The notes under the pieces were generated by a model. The model worked only from the letters and a program-made list of their open reading frames with translations, had not been told where the DNA came from and searched no databases. From positions 2,789,978-2,853,977 of the forward strand of contig OZ025220.1 of assembly GCA_964019055.1 (NCBI GenBank): a stretch of DNA of 64,000 nucleotides, written 5' to 3'. Within the stretch, counting starts at the first letter, position 1. Each line of letters opens with the position of its first letter. The position numbers were made by a program, and so were the translations under genes. The DNA comes from Anthopleura xanthogrammica. Its lineage: Eukaryota > Cnidaria > Anthozoa > Actiniaria > Actiniidae. Positions 55,389 through 64,000 of this stretch are shown here, in pieces.

Positions 55389-57281
55389 ATGTCTTCATCT
55401 AAGCTATCGAAAATAAGCAAGCAACACGAGAATACGTGGTCGCAATTACATCGTCGTTTAATATCACTTCCGTTTTCGTATGAAGACGTTTTTCCCGAAG
55501 ATGTTTACAATTACATTAATAATCAAGCAGTCTCAAGGAGTTCCTCGATAGGTTATATGGTCCCGTGTTTGCTGGCCACTACTGCTTTCGTCGCTGGGAT
55601 GAATAACTCCCTTGTAGCTATATCTCACGATCATAAAGTGCCATTAAATCTGTATTCCATGATTGTCGGACCACCAACCACAGGAAAGTCGCAAGCACTT
55701 GGCGAATGCGCTTTGCAACCTATGATAACGTTGAGGGAAAATAAGGACTTAGGTAACTTCATTGTAGAGCGTTCTACGTCATCCGCGTTAGCAAAGTGTT
55801 TGGCTGAGCAAAAGAAAGCTTTCCTTTGTTCACCATAAGTCTATGACGTCTTGAACAAGTTGCTAAAAAGTGACGAGGAAAATGGAACTGGAGACGTGCA
55901 ACTGCTCTGTGAGCTTTTCTCTGGTGAACGCACATCATTCTGATACGCCACAGAATCGACATGAGAGATCTCCTCAAATGTGCCTTTCTGCATTGTCCGG
56001 TCAACTCAAGTACCCTTCGCAGCTCGACTTGTTTGTCGAATGAACCAAGGCCATGGTCTGCTAGATTGGTTTCTAGTATGGTTTCCAGTCTGTTTCCGAC
56101 CAAGTCCAAGAGAAACAGAAAACGCGAGGGCAGCACTTGAAGACAATCCTTTGCAATCTTTCACTGGTAGGTAAACTGTTATCAAAACTCGAGCCGCATT
56201 GCTAATATATAGTTTCAATATATGTAAGAATATACAACTCTTTCTAACTTTTTCCATTACTAACAATGAAAAAATATATCAGTTTATTACTTAACTTTCT
56301 TTATTTATTTTATAGATCTTTTTCTCGAGATCTACGAGTTGCATCTACAGAAAAAGATCTTCAAATTTAAATCTCGTGCCAAAACAATGATCGATGGTTA
56401 TGAGGAAGATTTCATAAAATCCGAAGCAATACAAGAGGGTGTGCCACCTCCAAAGTCAAAGCGAGTAGACCTCCTAAAAAGAATCACGGTATCATTGCAT
56501 ATATTAACCTATACATTTAGTCATCTCATTTAACGGACGAAAACCACGCGCCATTCCCAAGGATATAGAGCTTGAAATAGTTGAGAGAGCTTTATTACTT
56601 CTAGATTATGCTGAATCACAAAAACAAGTAGTAATTGATGTAAGTTTATTATTCACTAATAATAATTATAGGGTTGATGATATTAATGATGATGATGATG
56701 ATGATGGTGTATAAAACAACAACAACAATTATCATAATCATTAAAAAAAAAATAATAATGATGATGATGATAATAATAACAATAATCATAATAATAATCA
56801 TAATAATAATAATAATAATAATAATAATAGTGAAAATGATAATGATATCGAGTGTCTAATTGCTGGTATTATAATCTTTCAGTTTATAGGTGAGATTTGT
56901 ACATCATCTTCTGCCACCGATCCGGAAAAGAAACAGCCAACAATAGAGAATATCAAAGTAGCTCTGCTCCTATTCCCGGGACCAATTATAACTAAACGAT
57001 GTTTCAAACAATCTGCACCAAGATCAGTTAGAGCAATTACAGATGGGGAGTTTTTAAATGCCCTCAAAGAATTGGAGAAAGAAAATTGTGGGTGTATAGT
57101 TAAAGTGCACCCAACACCAAACTCGACGAAAGAAACATTAGTTTATGTAAAAAACAAACATCTTCCAGAAGAAGTGCAAGTAGTACAGAAGGATCAATAC
57201 GAAGAGAAATATGCAATGCCCCTTCATCGATCAATCTCGCAATCAACAAAAACACAATTACTAGAAAAACAACTTCTATAA
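55389..57281 (+). pseudogene. DUF3987-like P-loop ATPase/helicase carried by the Merlin element
   Basis: Exons 55389-56166, 56316-56488, 56521-56639, 56883-57281 (about 490 residues). ATG 55389: MSSSKLSKISKQHENTWSQL. Walker A is VGPPTTGKSQAL (about residue 98), followed by VYDVLNKLLKSDE, LLCELFSGERTSF, VRSTQVPFAARLVCRM and GLLDWFLVWFPVCFRPSP. The I..STQ.P and G.LDRFL...P.. pattern matches DUF3987, a family of bacterial/viral primase-helicase-associated ATPases. It has three in-frame stops (TAA near 55838, TGA near 55942 and near 55957) but no frameshift. It was transcribed divergently from the transposase, so co-regulation from the shared spacer 55151-55388 is likely. Confidence 0.75.
56668..56845. 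repeat. AT-rich (ATG/AAT/ATC)n microsatellite
   Basis: Trinucleotide tract in the third intron of the ATPase gene. The poly-Ile/Met frames are artefacts. Confidence 0.9.
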
Positions 57282-57349
57282 GAATAATATAATTTAATTA
57301 TCATTTTGTTGATCAAGAAACCAAGTAGCCACGTAGCCACATAGCCACG

Positions 57350-57374
57350 TATCTTGGGTTAGGGTTAGGGTTTC
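57350..57374 (+). repeat. Interstitial telomere-like (TTAGGG)n
   Basis: GGGTTAGGGTTAGGGTTT near the right Merlin end. Only about 2.5 units. Confidence 0.7.
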
Positions 57375-57895
57375 CATTCAAAATTAGAAACATATTTTCG
57401 AATGGTGGGGTATTCTAAAGCTACTCCAATATAATTATCAATAGACCATGCTGTTTCTGCCACTCAATTTACTAATGTCATTATTTTGATCTGTAAATGA
57501 AAATATTCTGATATTGTACATATTATGCTTTTTTCTAAAATTCTGTAAAATTGTAAAAATGCATTTATTTTTTTGATTATTCATGATGCTAAAATATGTC
57601 ATGTTCTATTACAGAAAGAGGTCAGGCTGTTATTAAGGATGGCGAAAGAAGTGGTGAGGCAAGATACAATAAGTGCTTTCCCAAAATGCACAAGCGATGG
57701 GTGGTCAAGCCAGTCAAGGAAAAGAAGAACTACGATTTCCTTCCGGAGCTTCAAACAAAAGTGCTAGAAATGTGTGAGGGTACTGGTGAGATTCCTGAGC
57801 CAATAGAAGTAGACCTGCCTGACAATATTGCTAGTGAGCAAGCACCTGATAAGCAACATTTGATTGCTCGACATAGGTCAAGATTTGCTAGATGA

Positions 57896-58422
57896 TTATT
57901 ATCTAAAAATGTTAATGTATAGACTGAGGTTTTGCATTATAACATGAGGGCAGCAATATTAGATGGCAAAACAATATAATTTCTTTCCCTTGAGAAATTG
58001 CATTCTTTCTTATGTAAAAATATTTCTTTGTTCCTGCCATCAAACATGGCTTCATGAAATAAAAGTGGTTTTCAATCGCAACAAGTACCCACACATTGTA
58101 CGCGAACTCCGAATTAAATTGACTTTAAGTAAGGAAGATTTGCGAAATAAAGCGATGAAAAGTCCAAACAACCATATAAACAACACTTCCCAACGTCTTT
58201 GAAATGACGCTCTAACGTTGTGACGTCACAAGACCAATTTTCTGAGCCTGCGATCAATGTTCAATATGGCGACCGTGGGGCTCTCTTTGTAATTAATTTT
58301 TGTGGATACGGATTGGCGGATCACCATAAAAAATACATTTTTGGAATCCCAAATAGAAGCACTTTGATATAAAAAGGTTTTGCCGATTTTGGGCACTTAG
58401 CTTTCCTTTAAGCCAAATGATT
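57896..58422. other. 3' flank of the Kolobok gene, no gene seen
   Basis: The small frames here have no recognisable motif. The tail GCCGATTTTGGGCACTTAGC followed by TTTCCTTTAA near 58380-58411 could be the right end of the Kolobok element. The matching left end was not found. Confidence 0.4.
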
Positions 58423-58960
58423 CTAAAAACCATAAAGCTTTCTCCGCACTTGTTTTAAGTTCTTTGATCTTTCGCTGTTTTTGTGTATAGCTGACATTAT
58501 TATAAGTTTTTCCTCTGGTTTTACAAGATGAATCACAAAATTTGCAGGATTCCCTTTCCAACAAGTTAAACACATATTCCTACAACTGGGCATTTTCATC
58601 TTCCAATTCAATAAATGATGCAACTTGATCCTCTTTATTGTTCTGCAGTTCAAGAATGTCATGAAGTAGTTTTTCACATTTTTCTTCCAAATTTGAGACT
58701 TGTTCTTCCAAGATAGTCTTCTCATTCTCCAGTTCATTAATTTTGTGGCAAAGTGTGTCAATTTTTCAACTTCATGTTTATAAACTGCTAAACTTTTAGT
58801 TGTACTTAGCAGTTTTGTTCTCTTATTACCTACAGTCCTTACACATGTACTGGCGGCCTTGCTACACAGCTCTTTCATCTCAGATTTCCTTAAGCCTGGA
58901 GAAGGTGGAAAGAAACAGATGAAGATTGTATTGAGTTCTTTGATGGCCACAAAGAACCAT
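58423..58960 (-). pseudogene. Coiled-coil transposon-gene fragment
   Basis: Starts MAIKELNTIFICFFPPSPGL, then SEMKELCSKAASTCVRTVGN. After a one-base shift near 58765 it continues as a heptad-rich region (ELENEKTILEEQVSNLEEK), CKFCDSSC, and ends KTSAEKALWFLESFGL. Similar coiled-coil modules followed by AL.F.ESFGL precede other domains in cnidarian element-borne proteins, but I cannot name the family. Confidence 0.4.
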
Positions 58961-59199
58961 CCCTCAGACTAGAAGGGCCAAGGTTGCATCACTTCAGATC
59001 AAGCACTATCAGCAAAGAGCAAACTTACTTAACAGATTGTTGGCAAGACTGTGAGACATCTGCAACTAAAATCCCAGCAACAAAAGTAAGAGTTAATGGA
59101 AAGTGGCAGAGAACCCCTAACTGCTGTCTCCTTGATGACAATCTGAAGAACAAGAACAAAGCAGGGCAGTAGAACACATCTATCAAGGAATTGAAGAAT

Positions 59200-59463
59200 C
59201 TGATCAACATCCTTTAGATGAGTTTGATGAGCACAACGATTGTGAAAGAGAAGAAATGATAATAGATGATCAACAACATGATGATTGTGAAAGTGAAGAA
59301 ATTATAATAGATGATGAACCAGGACTACTTCCAGCTACTAATGATGACTGTGCCCCAGCTGAGTCTTCTTCTCTTCAATCACATCCACAACAAATACTGA
59401 CACGTGCTACAAATGCACCTCAAGATATTGGAGCAAAGAAAAAAAATACCAGGAAATCTGAAT
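59200..59463 (+). CDS. Acidic ORF fragment, unrecognised
   Basis: Frame reading EEMIIDDQQHDDCESEEIII and DDEPGLLPATNDDCAPAESS, with an internal duplication of (E/S)EE(M/I)IIDD. Possibly a linker exon of a relict element gene. The region 58960-59730 has scattered coding-like pieces broken by stops. Confidence 0.25.
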
Positions 59464-60040
59464 AATCAACAACAGTACCTGGTGAATCTCAAGTAAAAAG
59501 GCAGAAGCAAGACAACCAAACAGAGCCGACATAAAAAACTGCCAAAGCACTAGAAAAAGTTCTGAGAAGAAGTCCTTATGTAGAGAAATTTGACAAACTT
59601 AAGCAGTCCCTGATGGCCAACCCAACATCTAAATACAACCAAGACAGATATGAGACCCAACTAGCCCACACACAAGTTAAGACTTTGAAAGCTTATAAGC
59701 AGCTAAACAGTGAGCTGAACACTATATAACTAAAACATGGAAAATAACAGTTCACCTAATTTAATTCAGCTACCTTAAGAATGCAGTGAGTTTCATAAAC
59801 TTACAAAAAAGCATAATTTTGAGAGCATAATACTTTGATTCGTATCTTAGAAATGGAAAAATTAATACAGTATTGGATCTTTATGCATTTATGTTTTATG
59901 CAAGTTTATGAAAACCAATAACAGCATGGATAACATGATATGCAATTAGTAAAAAAAATGATCGCAAAAAGAACAAAGAGCAAAATAAAACACAACAGAA
60001 TAAACTGAAGCAACTTATTTAGTATAATTTTCAAAAACGT

Positions 60041-60556
60041 ATGTACATATGCACTGTCTTAACGGACAATAATATCAACCTGTGCACAAGACGGAAAATC
60101 CTGGAAGCATGTGTTAGATCGCAGTTAATTTATGGTACACAAGCATGGTTCCCTAACGAACAACAACTAAATAGACTTGAAGTTTGTTGGCACCAGATAC
60201 TACGGAGCATGGTAAAAGGAGGGTGGAAAAGAAAGAAAGCATCAGAAGATTCAGAAGAAGTTTACAGCTTTGTCTACACAAATGATGAAATCCAGAATAT
60301 CATGAAGACGATACCCCTCAGAGATTTCATTTACTCACAATATCTGAAGTACATTGCGCATATATGTAGAGCTGACAACAGTGCAATCACAAAGAAGGTC
60401 CTATTTGCGAAGCCGAGTAGGAGATATTACAGGGATCCATGGATAAAGATCGGACAGTTGATGGGAACATCAGTGGACCAGGTAAAGAGATTGACACAGT
60501 CCAAAAAGGAGTTCAGCAGAGTGATCCACCAGCGATTCACTCTGGCTCTTCGTTGA
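60041..60556 (+). pseudogene. LINE reverse transcriptase C-terminal fragment
   Basis: TRRKILEACVRSQLIYGTQA, WFPNEQQLNRLEVCWHQILR, SMVKGGWKRKKASEDSEEVY, TIPLRDFIYSQYLKYIAHIC and RRYYRDPWIKIGQLMG match the C-terminal domain that follows RT in many animal LINEs. The RT core is missing, so the insertion is 5'-truncated. It differs from the CR1-like copies at 27-33 kb. No intact start is implied. Confidence 0.65.
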
Positions 60557-61078
60557 CTAAGTCAACAACAGAGAAATAAACTGTACTGTACCGAGTAAAT
60601 ATGTAACATACCAATAAGAGAGCTATTGCAGATATAGTTTTATATTTAGTTCTTAATTCAATCTCAAATTCAATTTATGCATTTGTTCTCAAGGCTTCTT
60701 TTGATAGTAGAATAGCCTTTTTTGCTCTTGACAGAGGACTATATTCTGAATTTTATTATATATTTAAAACTAAATAAGCTTAAAGGCTCAGCAGAGCTTT
60801 ACTTAAACCATTTTTAAGAGCTTACATTTTCAAAACATTTTTAAAACATGTATTTACGTAAAACTATTAAGAAAAAAATTAGGTAGCTTCAAAAACATTG
60901 CTAGAATTGTTAGAAATGTGTGTTTTAAGTAACCCAAGATACAGGATAACATTTCCCAATCTTCTGAAAAAACTGAATGCAGTAACAGCTAGGCATGAAA
61001 GTACAGCATACACAAGGAGTGAAATCCCGCACAATAATTTATGAACTTATTATTGCAAATTATTTGTAACTAATATAC
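60557..61078. other. Probable LINE 3' UTR and AT-rich spacer
   Basis: No gene seen. AT-rich downstream of the LINE fragment, with no clear tail. Confidence 0.4.
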
Positions 61079-61207
61079 AAGGGTGGATGGAGGGAAAAGG
61101 GTCAGGGACTCCAGACCCCTCTTTCAACTTTAATTTTACCTTATGGATTAGGGTTGAGGTAAATTTTACTCCTAAATCCCATTCAAGTTGTCGGCATCCA
61201 CCCCTTA
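61079..61207. mobile_element. Short hAT-like MITE
   Basis: Inverted ends AAGGGTGGATG / CATCCACCCCTT with ATATA-like flanks on both sides. Boundaries are accurate to a base or two. Confidence 0.5.
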
Positions 61208-61427
61208 TATATTTAAATAATAGGAATAAATTTATTAGTTAGTTATTTGTCAGCTATGCATTTATTTGTTATGGTACTAAAGATTAATTGGAATAAACAA
61301 TTTTGTTCAAAGACAAAGATGTGTATATGAGTAAATATATAGTTGCCTTTTCAAGATGAAATAACTAAGAATGCTAGTGCATATTATGTTCTCGCAACCT
61401 AGAAACAGGGTTCGTGCTACTCCTTAA

Positions 61428-62137
61428 GGTATCAGGATAAGATTAGGACCCCTATACGCGCTACCTCAAATTTCGCACAGGCTTTACAATATTTTGCCAT
61501 AAAAGTATGCATTTTCTGAAAGCTAAATAAATGTAGTTTCCGCATATCTATTTATAATTGTCTATTTTGGAACACAAAAAAAGTTATTAGGTTCAAAGTG
61601 ACATTCTACCTCACATCATTCCACGACTTCCCGCAGGGTCAGAATTTCCGCTATGTCGATCAAAATTAGCATTAGCATACTCTGTGGATAATGAGCTTCA
61701 AAATGGTGTCTCAGATTTATGATATCTTTTTTTAGATCGCGCGCAATGACGCGTTAAATCCGGAAGTTTGAAATTTCGGTGGTTATGATTGCAAAATAGA
61801 CAATATCTTTTGAATGAAAAAAAACATTTCAAAAATCTGAGACCGTTTATTAAATCGTATTCTTATTTATCATAATCCAAAGTTTCAGTTCGTTCCGATG
61901 TAATCCGAATGAGCCACAATGTTTTTAAAACGATATTTTGGTCACCCAAAAACTGCGGAGAAAGCCAATAACTTTTTTAGTGTCGCAAAACAGAAAATTC
62001 CATATTGATTTTTAAAAGCTACGTTTATTTAGCTTTCAGAAAATGTATACTTTTATATAACGATATATTGAAAAGGCAGCGAGAAATTTGGTTCGCGCGT
62101 AAAGTAATCTCAAAGGCCTCCAACGTATCCTGATACC
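61428..62137. mobile_element. 710-bp TTAA-type MITE with long imperfect TIRs
   Basis: TTAA at 61424-61427 and 62138-62141 flanks GGTATCAGGATA inverted ends. The inverted similarity extends about 200 bp (shared TTCTGAAAGCTAAATAAA and AAAAAGTTATT). No coding capacity. Confidence 0.8.
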
Positions 62138-62504
62138 TTAAACTCCTTGAAAACTCCTTAGATTTGATTTACGTTTTTAAGGGCACTAGAAAAGCCCTTG
62201 AATTTTAGAAAATCAGCAAATATTCTTTAAAAACCACATACAGTAAATATCAATCTAATTTTTTTATTAGGAATTTAATTGAAAAATTTAATAATTATCA
62301 GTTTGATTTTAGTTTTCAGTTAATGTTGAAACTGGTATAAATTCACAAAAATTCAACAATAGTCAGAGAAATGAGTTTGTAAAGGATATTTGCACTCGTG
62401 GCCAAAAACATTGTTAAAGCCTATTCCTTTGCAAAAGACAAAAAGATACTGGCATTATCAAATGAATGGGTATGTTTCTTAATGTTCTCTTGCTTGAGTT
62501 AGGG

Positions 62505-62845
62505 AAGCAAGGGTGGCGTAGTGCGTAAGTTCTCGCCTCTCACAGCTATGGTCCCGGGTTCGATCCCCGGACTCGGCACCTTAAGTGAGTTGAGTTTGTT
62601 GGTTCTCTCCCTTGCTTCGAGGGTTTTTCTCCAGGTTCTCCGGTTTTCCTCCCTCCGTAAAAATCAACCCTAATTCGATCTGAGCTGTGCTCCGTGGTCA
62701 GACATGAGTCGTATGGCGGCTGCCGAAGGCGCCTTCGTATGCCTTCGACTCGACCACGTTGAGCTGCGTCCTTCGCAATTCAGCTCTTCAGCTGCCAGTA
62801 AGGATGATTAGCCACTCCAATTTATTTATTTATTATTTATTGAGT
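62505..62845 (+). mobile_element. tRNA-derived SINE
   Basis: The tRNA-like head 62507-62580 has an A-box-like GGCGTAGTGCGTAAG and a perfect B box GGTTCGATCCC (62557-62567), ending GGCACC. The conserved-type body contains TTTCTCCAGGTTCTCCGGTT, then a GC-rich tail unit and a (TTTA)n 3' end at about 62820-62840. The body segment is one shared by several invertebrate SINE families (recalled, not searched). Transcribed by Pol III if active. Confidence 0.8.
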
Positions 62846-63202
62846 GAATATGAGGATACACCTGACACTATCTGGGTTTTGATTTGTTTGATTGCATATA
62901 TAGCACATTTAATTTGAGTTTTTACATGCTAGTTAAATCATTAATATTGAAAGTACATTAAAGTGTCCAGTGTATCTTTTACATATACCTATACTTTTTG
63001 TTGATCAAAGTATATTAAGTACAGGAAAACATACAGCTCAAAAGTGTGTACCACAACCAATATCTTACACACATTGCATGTAAGCTAAGCAAGCAAAATC
63101 ACTAGTAACTGGGTGTAATGCAGTTGTAGCAGTATCAGTTTTTTGTTTGTTTTGTTTCTAGGGAGTTTATTTATGTTCATATATTTTATTTATTATAATC
63201 AG

Positions 63203-63535
63203 GGCTCTTGGGAACAGAAAATTAAACACCGAATGAAAAGGCTGCAGAGGTCTTCTGCTAGGAGGAGTATTGCATACCAAAAAGTAGATGATGCTGGCAG
63301 CACACCGACTTCATCAAAGAAGAGCTTGCGAAAAACAGAAGAGATGTGGTCTTCGGTTCCAGACCAATCTGCTGTCCAAAACCTCATGACAGAAACTTAT
63401 CCCTTAAGAAGAAAGGCAGTTCTTGAGCAACAGTTGGGGCTGAAGTCACTTCTTGCAGAATATCCTCCTCTGCAGAAATCACCACATGCAAGTGCTTTTA
63501 TATTAAGTATATACCATGGCATCTTTTGTGGATCA
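63203..63535 (+). pseudogene. SAMD3-like exon, interrupted by a LINE
   Basis: Acceptor taatcag before GSWEQKIKHRMKRLQRSSAR, then SVPDQSAVQNLMTETYPLRR and LLAEYPPLQKSPHA. M..TY.LRR......L..LL.EYP.L resembles the region after the SAM domain in SAMD3-like proteins multiplied in fish and invertebrates. The reading frame runs into non-homologous sequence and then LINE RT at about 63541. Confidence 0.45.
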
Positions 63536-63540
63536 AATGT

Positions 63541-64000
63541 TTTTAAAGCTTTCGACACGATAGACCATAACATCCTTTTAGACAAATTATACAAATATGG
63601 AATATGAGGGCCAGCCTATTCTTGGTTTTGCAGCTACTTGACCAATAGAAAACAATATGTTAAGACCCAAACTTATAAATCTAGTCTGCATGACATAACT
63701 TGTGGTGTTCCACAAGGTTGACCCTCGGACCCTTACTATTTTTACTGTATATTAATGATCTACCTAATTCATCAAATAAACTTAACTTCAGGCTATTTGC
63801 AGATGATACTAATATCTTCTATTCACATAAAGACGTTCGTACAGTAGAAGATGTAATGAATACTGAAATTAAGTTAGTTTATGACTATTGTGCTGCTACC
63901 AAATTATCAATTAATTTTAAAAAAACTCACTATATGGTTATAGCCTCCCCTAAGAAAACAAACACAGATATTTGTCTTGATAAGATCAAAAAAAGTGAAT
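63541..64000 (+). pseudogene. LINE reverse transcriptase fragment (jockey/CR1-like), runs off the window
   Basis: FKAFDTIDHNILLDKLYKYG (RT block with the first catalytic Asp), AYSWFCSYLTNRKQYVKTQT, CGVPQG, YINDLPNSSNKLNFRLFADD (catalytic pair) and LSINFKKTHYMVIASPKKT. An in-frame TGA at 63605 and a one-base loss in the PQGSTLGP block near 63720. 5'-truncated at 63541. It is a different family from the 27-33-kb LINEs (FADD with short spacing). Confidence 0.8.

Larger units (their letters stand above)
53473..57426. mobile_element. Two-gene Merlin (ISXO2-like) DNA transposon
   Basis: The 9-bp duplication CAATATAAT at 53464-53472 and 57427-57435 flanks inverted ends sharing CTTTAGAATACCCC and CCATT. 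Inside are a minus-strand ISXO2-like transposase (55150-54005) and a plus-strand DUF3987-like ATPase (55389-57281), whose starts are 238 bp apart. A 9-bp duplication fits Merlin. Carrying an ATPase gene is unusual for the superfamily as I know it. It lies in an intron of the Kolobok gene. Confidence 0.85.
51599..57895 (+). pseudogene. THAP-Kolobok transposase gene, split by a Merlin insertion in its last intron
   Basis: Exon 51599-about 51746 carries the C-terminal half of a THAP finger (RKLKEDAVPSIFSF) and an in-frame TAG. The next exon, about 51790-53359, carries the Kolobok core: GDGRCDSPGHNTKYGTYTFM (first Asp), HIITDRHTSI (second Asp), HQYDVCHLANL, and LEEVILNPRLLEDL (Glu candidate). Frameshifts lie near 52915 and 53170. 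The final exon 57615-57895 (AERGQAVIKDGERSGEARYN ... stop) joins in phase across the intron. Kolobok elements use TTAA targets. The THAP N-half and the left end are missing. The right end may be near 58410 (TTTCCTTTAA). Confidence 0.75.

Noticed and set aside
56674..56859. Poly-Ile/Met ORF
   Set aside because: Trinucleotide microsatellite inside an ATPase-gene intron.
57350..57374. Telomere or ancient chromosome-end fusion
   Set aside because: Only about 2.5 TTAGGG units, easily explained by chance or by the Merlin subterminal region.
62507..62580. Functional tRNA gene
   Set aside because: A conserved SINE body and a (TTTA)n tail follow immediately. It is a SINE head.

Overview
This is an animal (metazoan) nuclear window, most probably from a cnidarian and possibly an anthozoan. 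The case rests on three things: split genes with GT-AG introns, AT-rich spacers full of microsatellites, and a set of element-encoded gene families that I associate with cnidarian genomes (DUF7869-type, integrase-core, HECT/UBZ4/CUE, PF20700 Mutator-like, DIRS/Ngaro-like, Kolobok, ISXO2/Merlin). No rRNA, CRISPR, bacterial operon or clearly intact cellular gene was seen. The species call is inference.

The window is almost entirely a stack of nested mobile elements, and the nesting can be read exactly from target duplications and interrupted codons. Region 1 (1-10070): a multi-exon integrase-core gene is split inside its third exon by a hAT element (1100-9293, 15-bp TIRs, 5-bp duplication). The hAT transposase is itself split near its C-terminus by a Ngaro/PAT-type tyrosine-recombinase retroelement (1312-6391) with split direct repeats. 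The retroelement's gag-like frame is broken by a poly(A)-only insertion. Region 2 (10707-16664, minus): a nine-exon HECT-family ubiquitin ligase-like gene with UBZ4-type finger, CUE domain and HECT domain. It carries several frameshifts, and its introns hold MITEs.

Region 3 (about 17.0-27.3 kb): an 8.55-kb DNA element (18702-27254) with about 1-kb near-identical terminal inverted repeats and a TTAA target duplication. It carries one six-exon gene whose product has zinc-binding N-terminal modules, a putative RNase H-like D-D-D/E core, an acidic run and a C2HC finger. It sits inside an older, truncated relative. Its last exon is split by a 1.06-kb Mutator-like non-autonomous element with a 9-bp duplication. 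I cannot place this transposase in a superfamily I know, and it is the best candidate here for a little-described system. Region 4 (27.3-33.1 kb, minus): two CR1/L2-like LINEs with tetranucleotide 3' tails. One is long, with an SGNH-esterase ORF1 and an endonuclease/RT ORF2.

Region 5 (33.1-42.8 kb): duplicated blocks, an exonuclease-like fragment between direct repeats, a two-exon SET-domain fragment, and a head-to-head fusion of DUF7869 transposon-gene pieces. Region 6 (42.8-47.5 kb): a PF20700 Mutator-like gene that appears to lack both catalytic-Asp segments. One intron contains a second, non-autonomous split-repeat retroelement (44373-47188). Region 7 (49.4-57.9 kb): DUF7869-type exons, then a THAP/Kolobok transposase gene whose last intron contains a complete two-gene Merlin element (53473-57426, 9-bp duplication). 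That element has an ISXO2-like transposase and a divergently transcribed DUF3987-like P-loop ATPase. Region 8 (58-64 kb): coiled-coil and acidic fragments, 5'-truncated LINE RT pieces, a 710-bp TTAA MITE, a tRNA-derived SINE and a SAMD3-like exon cut by a LINE.

Nearly every coding unit has at least one stop or frameshift, so most are annotated as pseudogenes. A few single-base shifts could be assembly errors.
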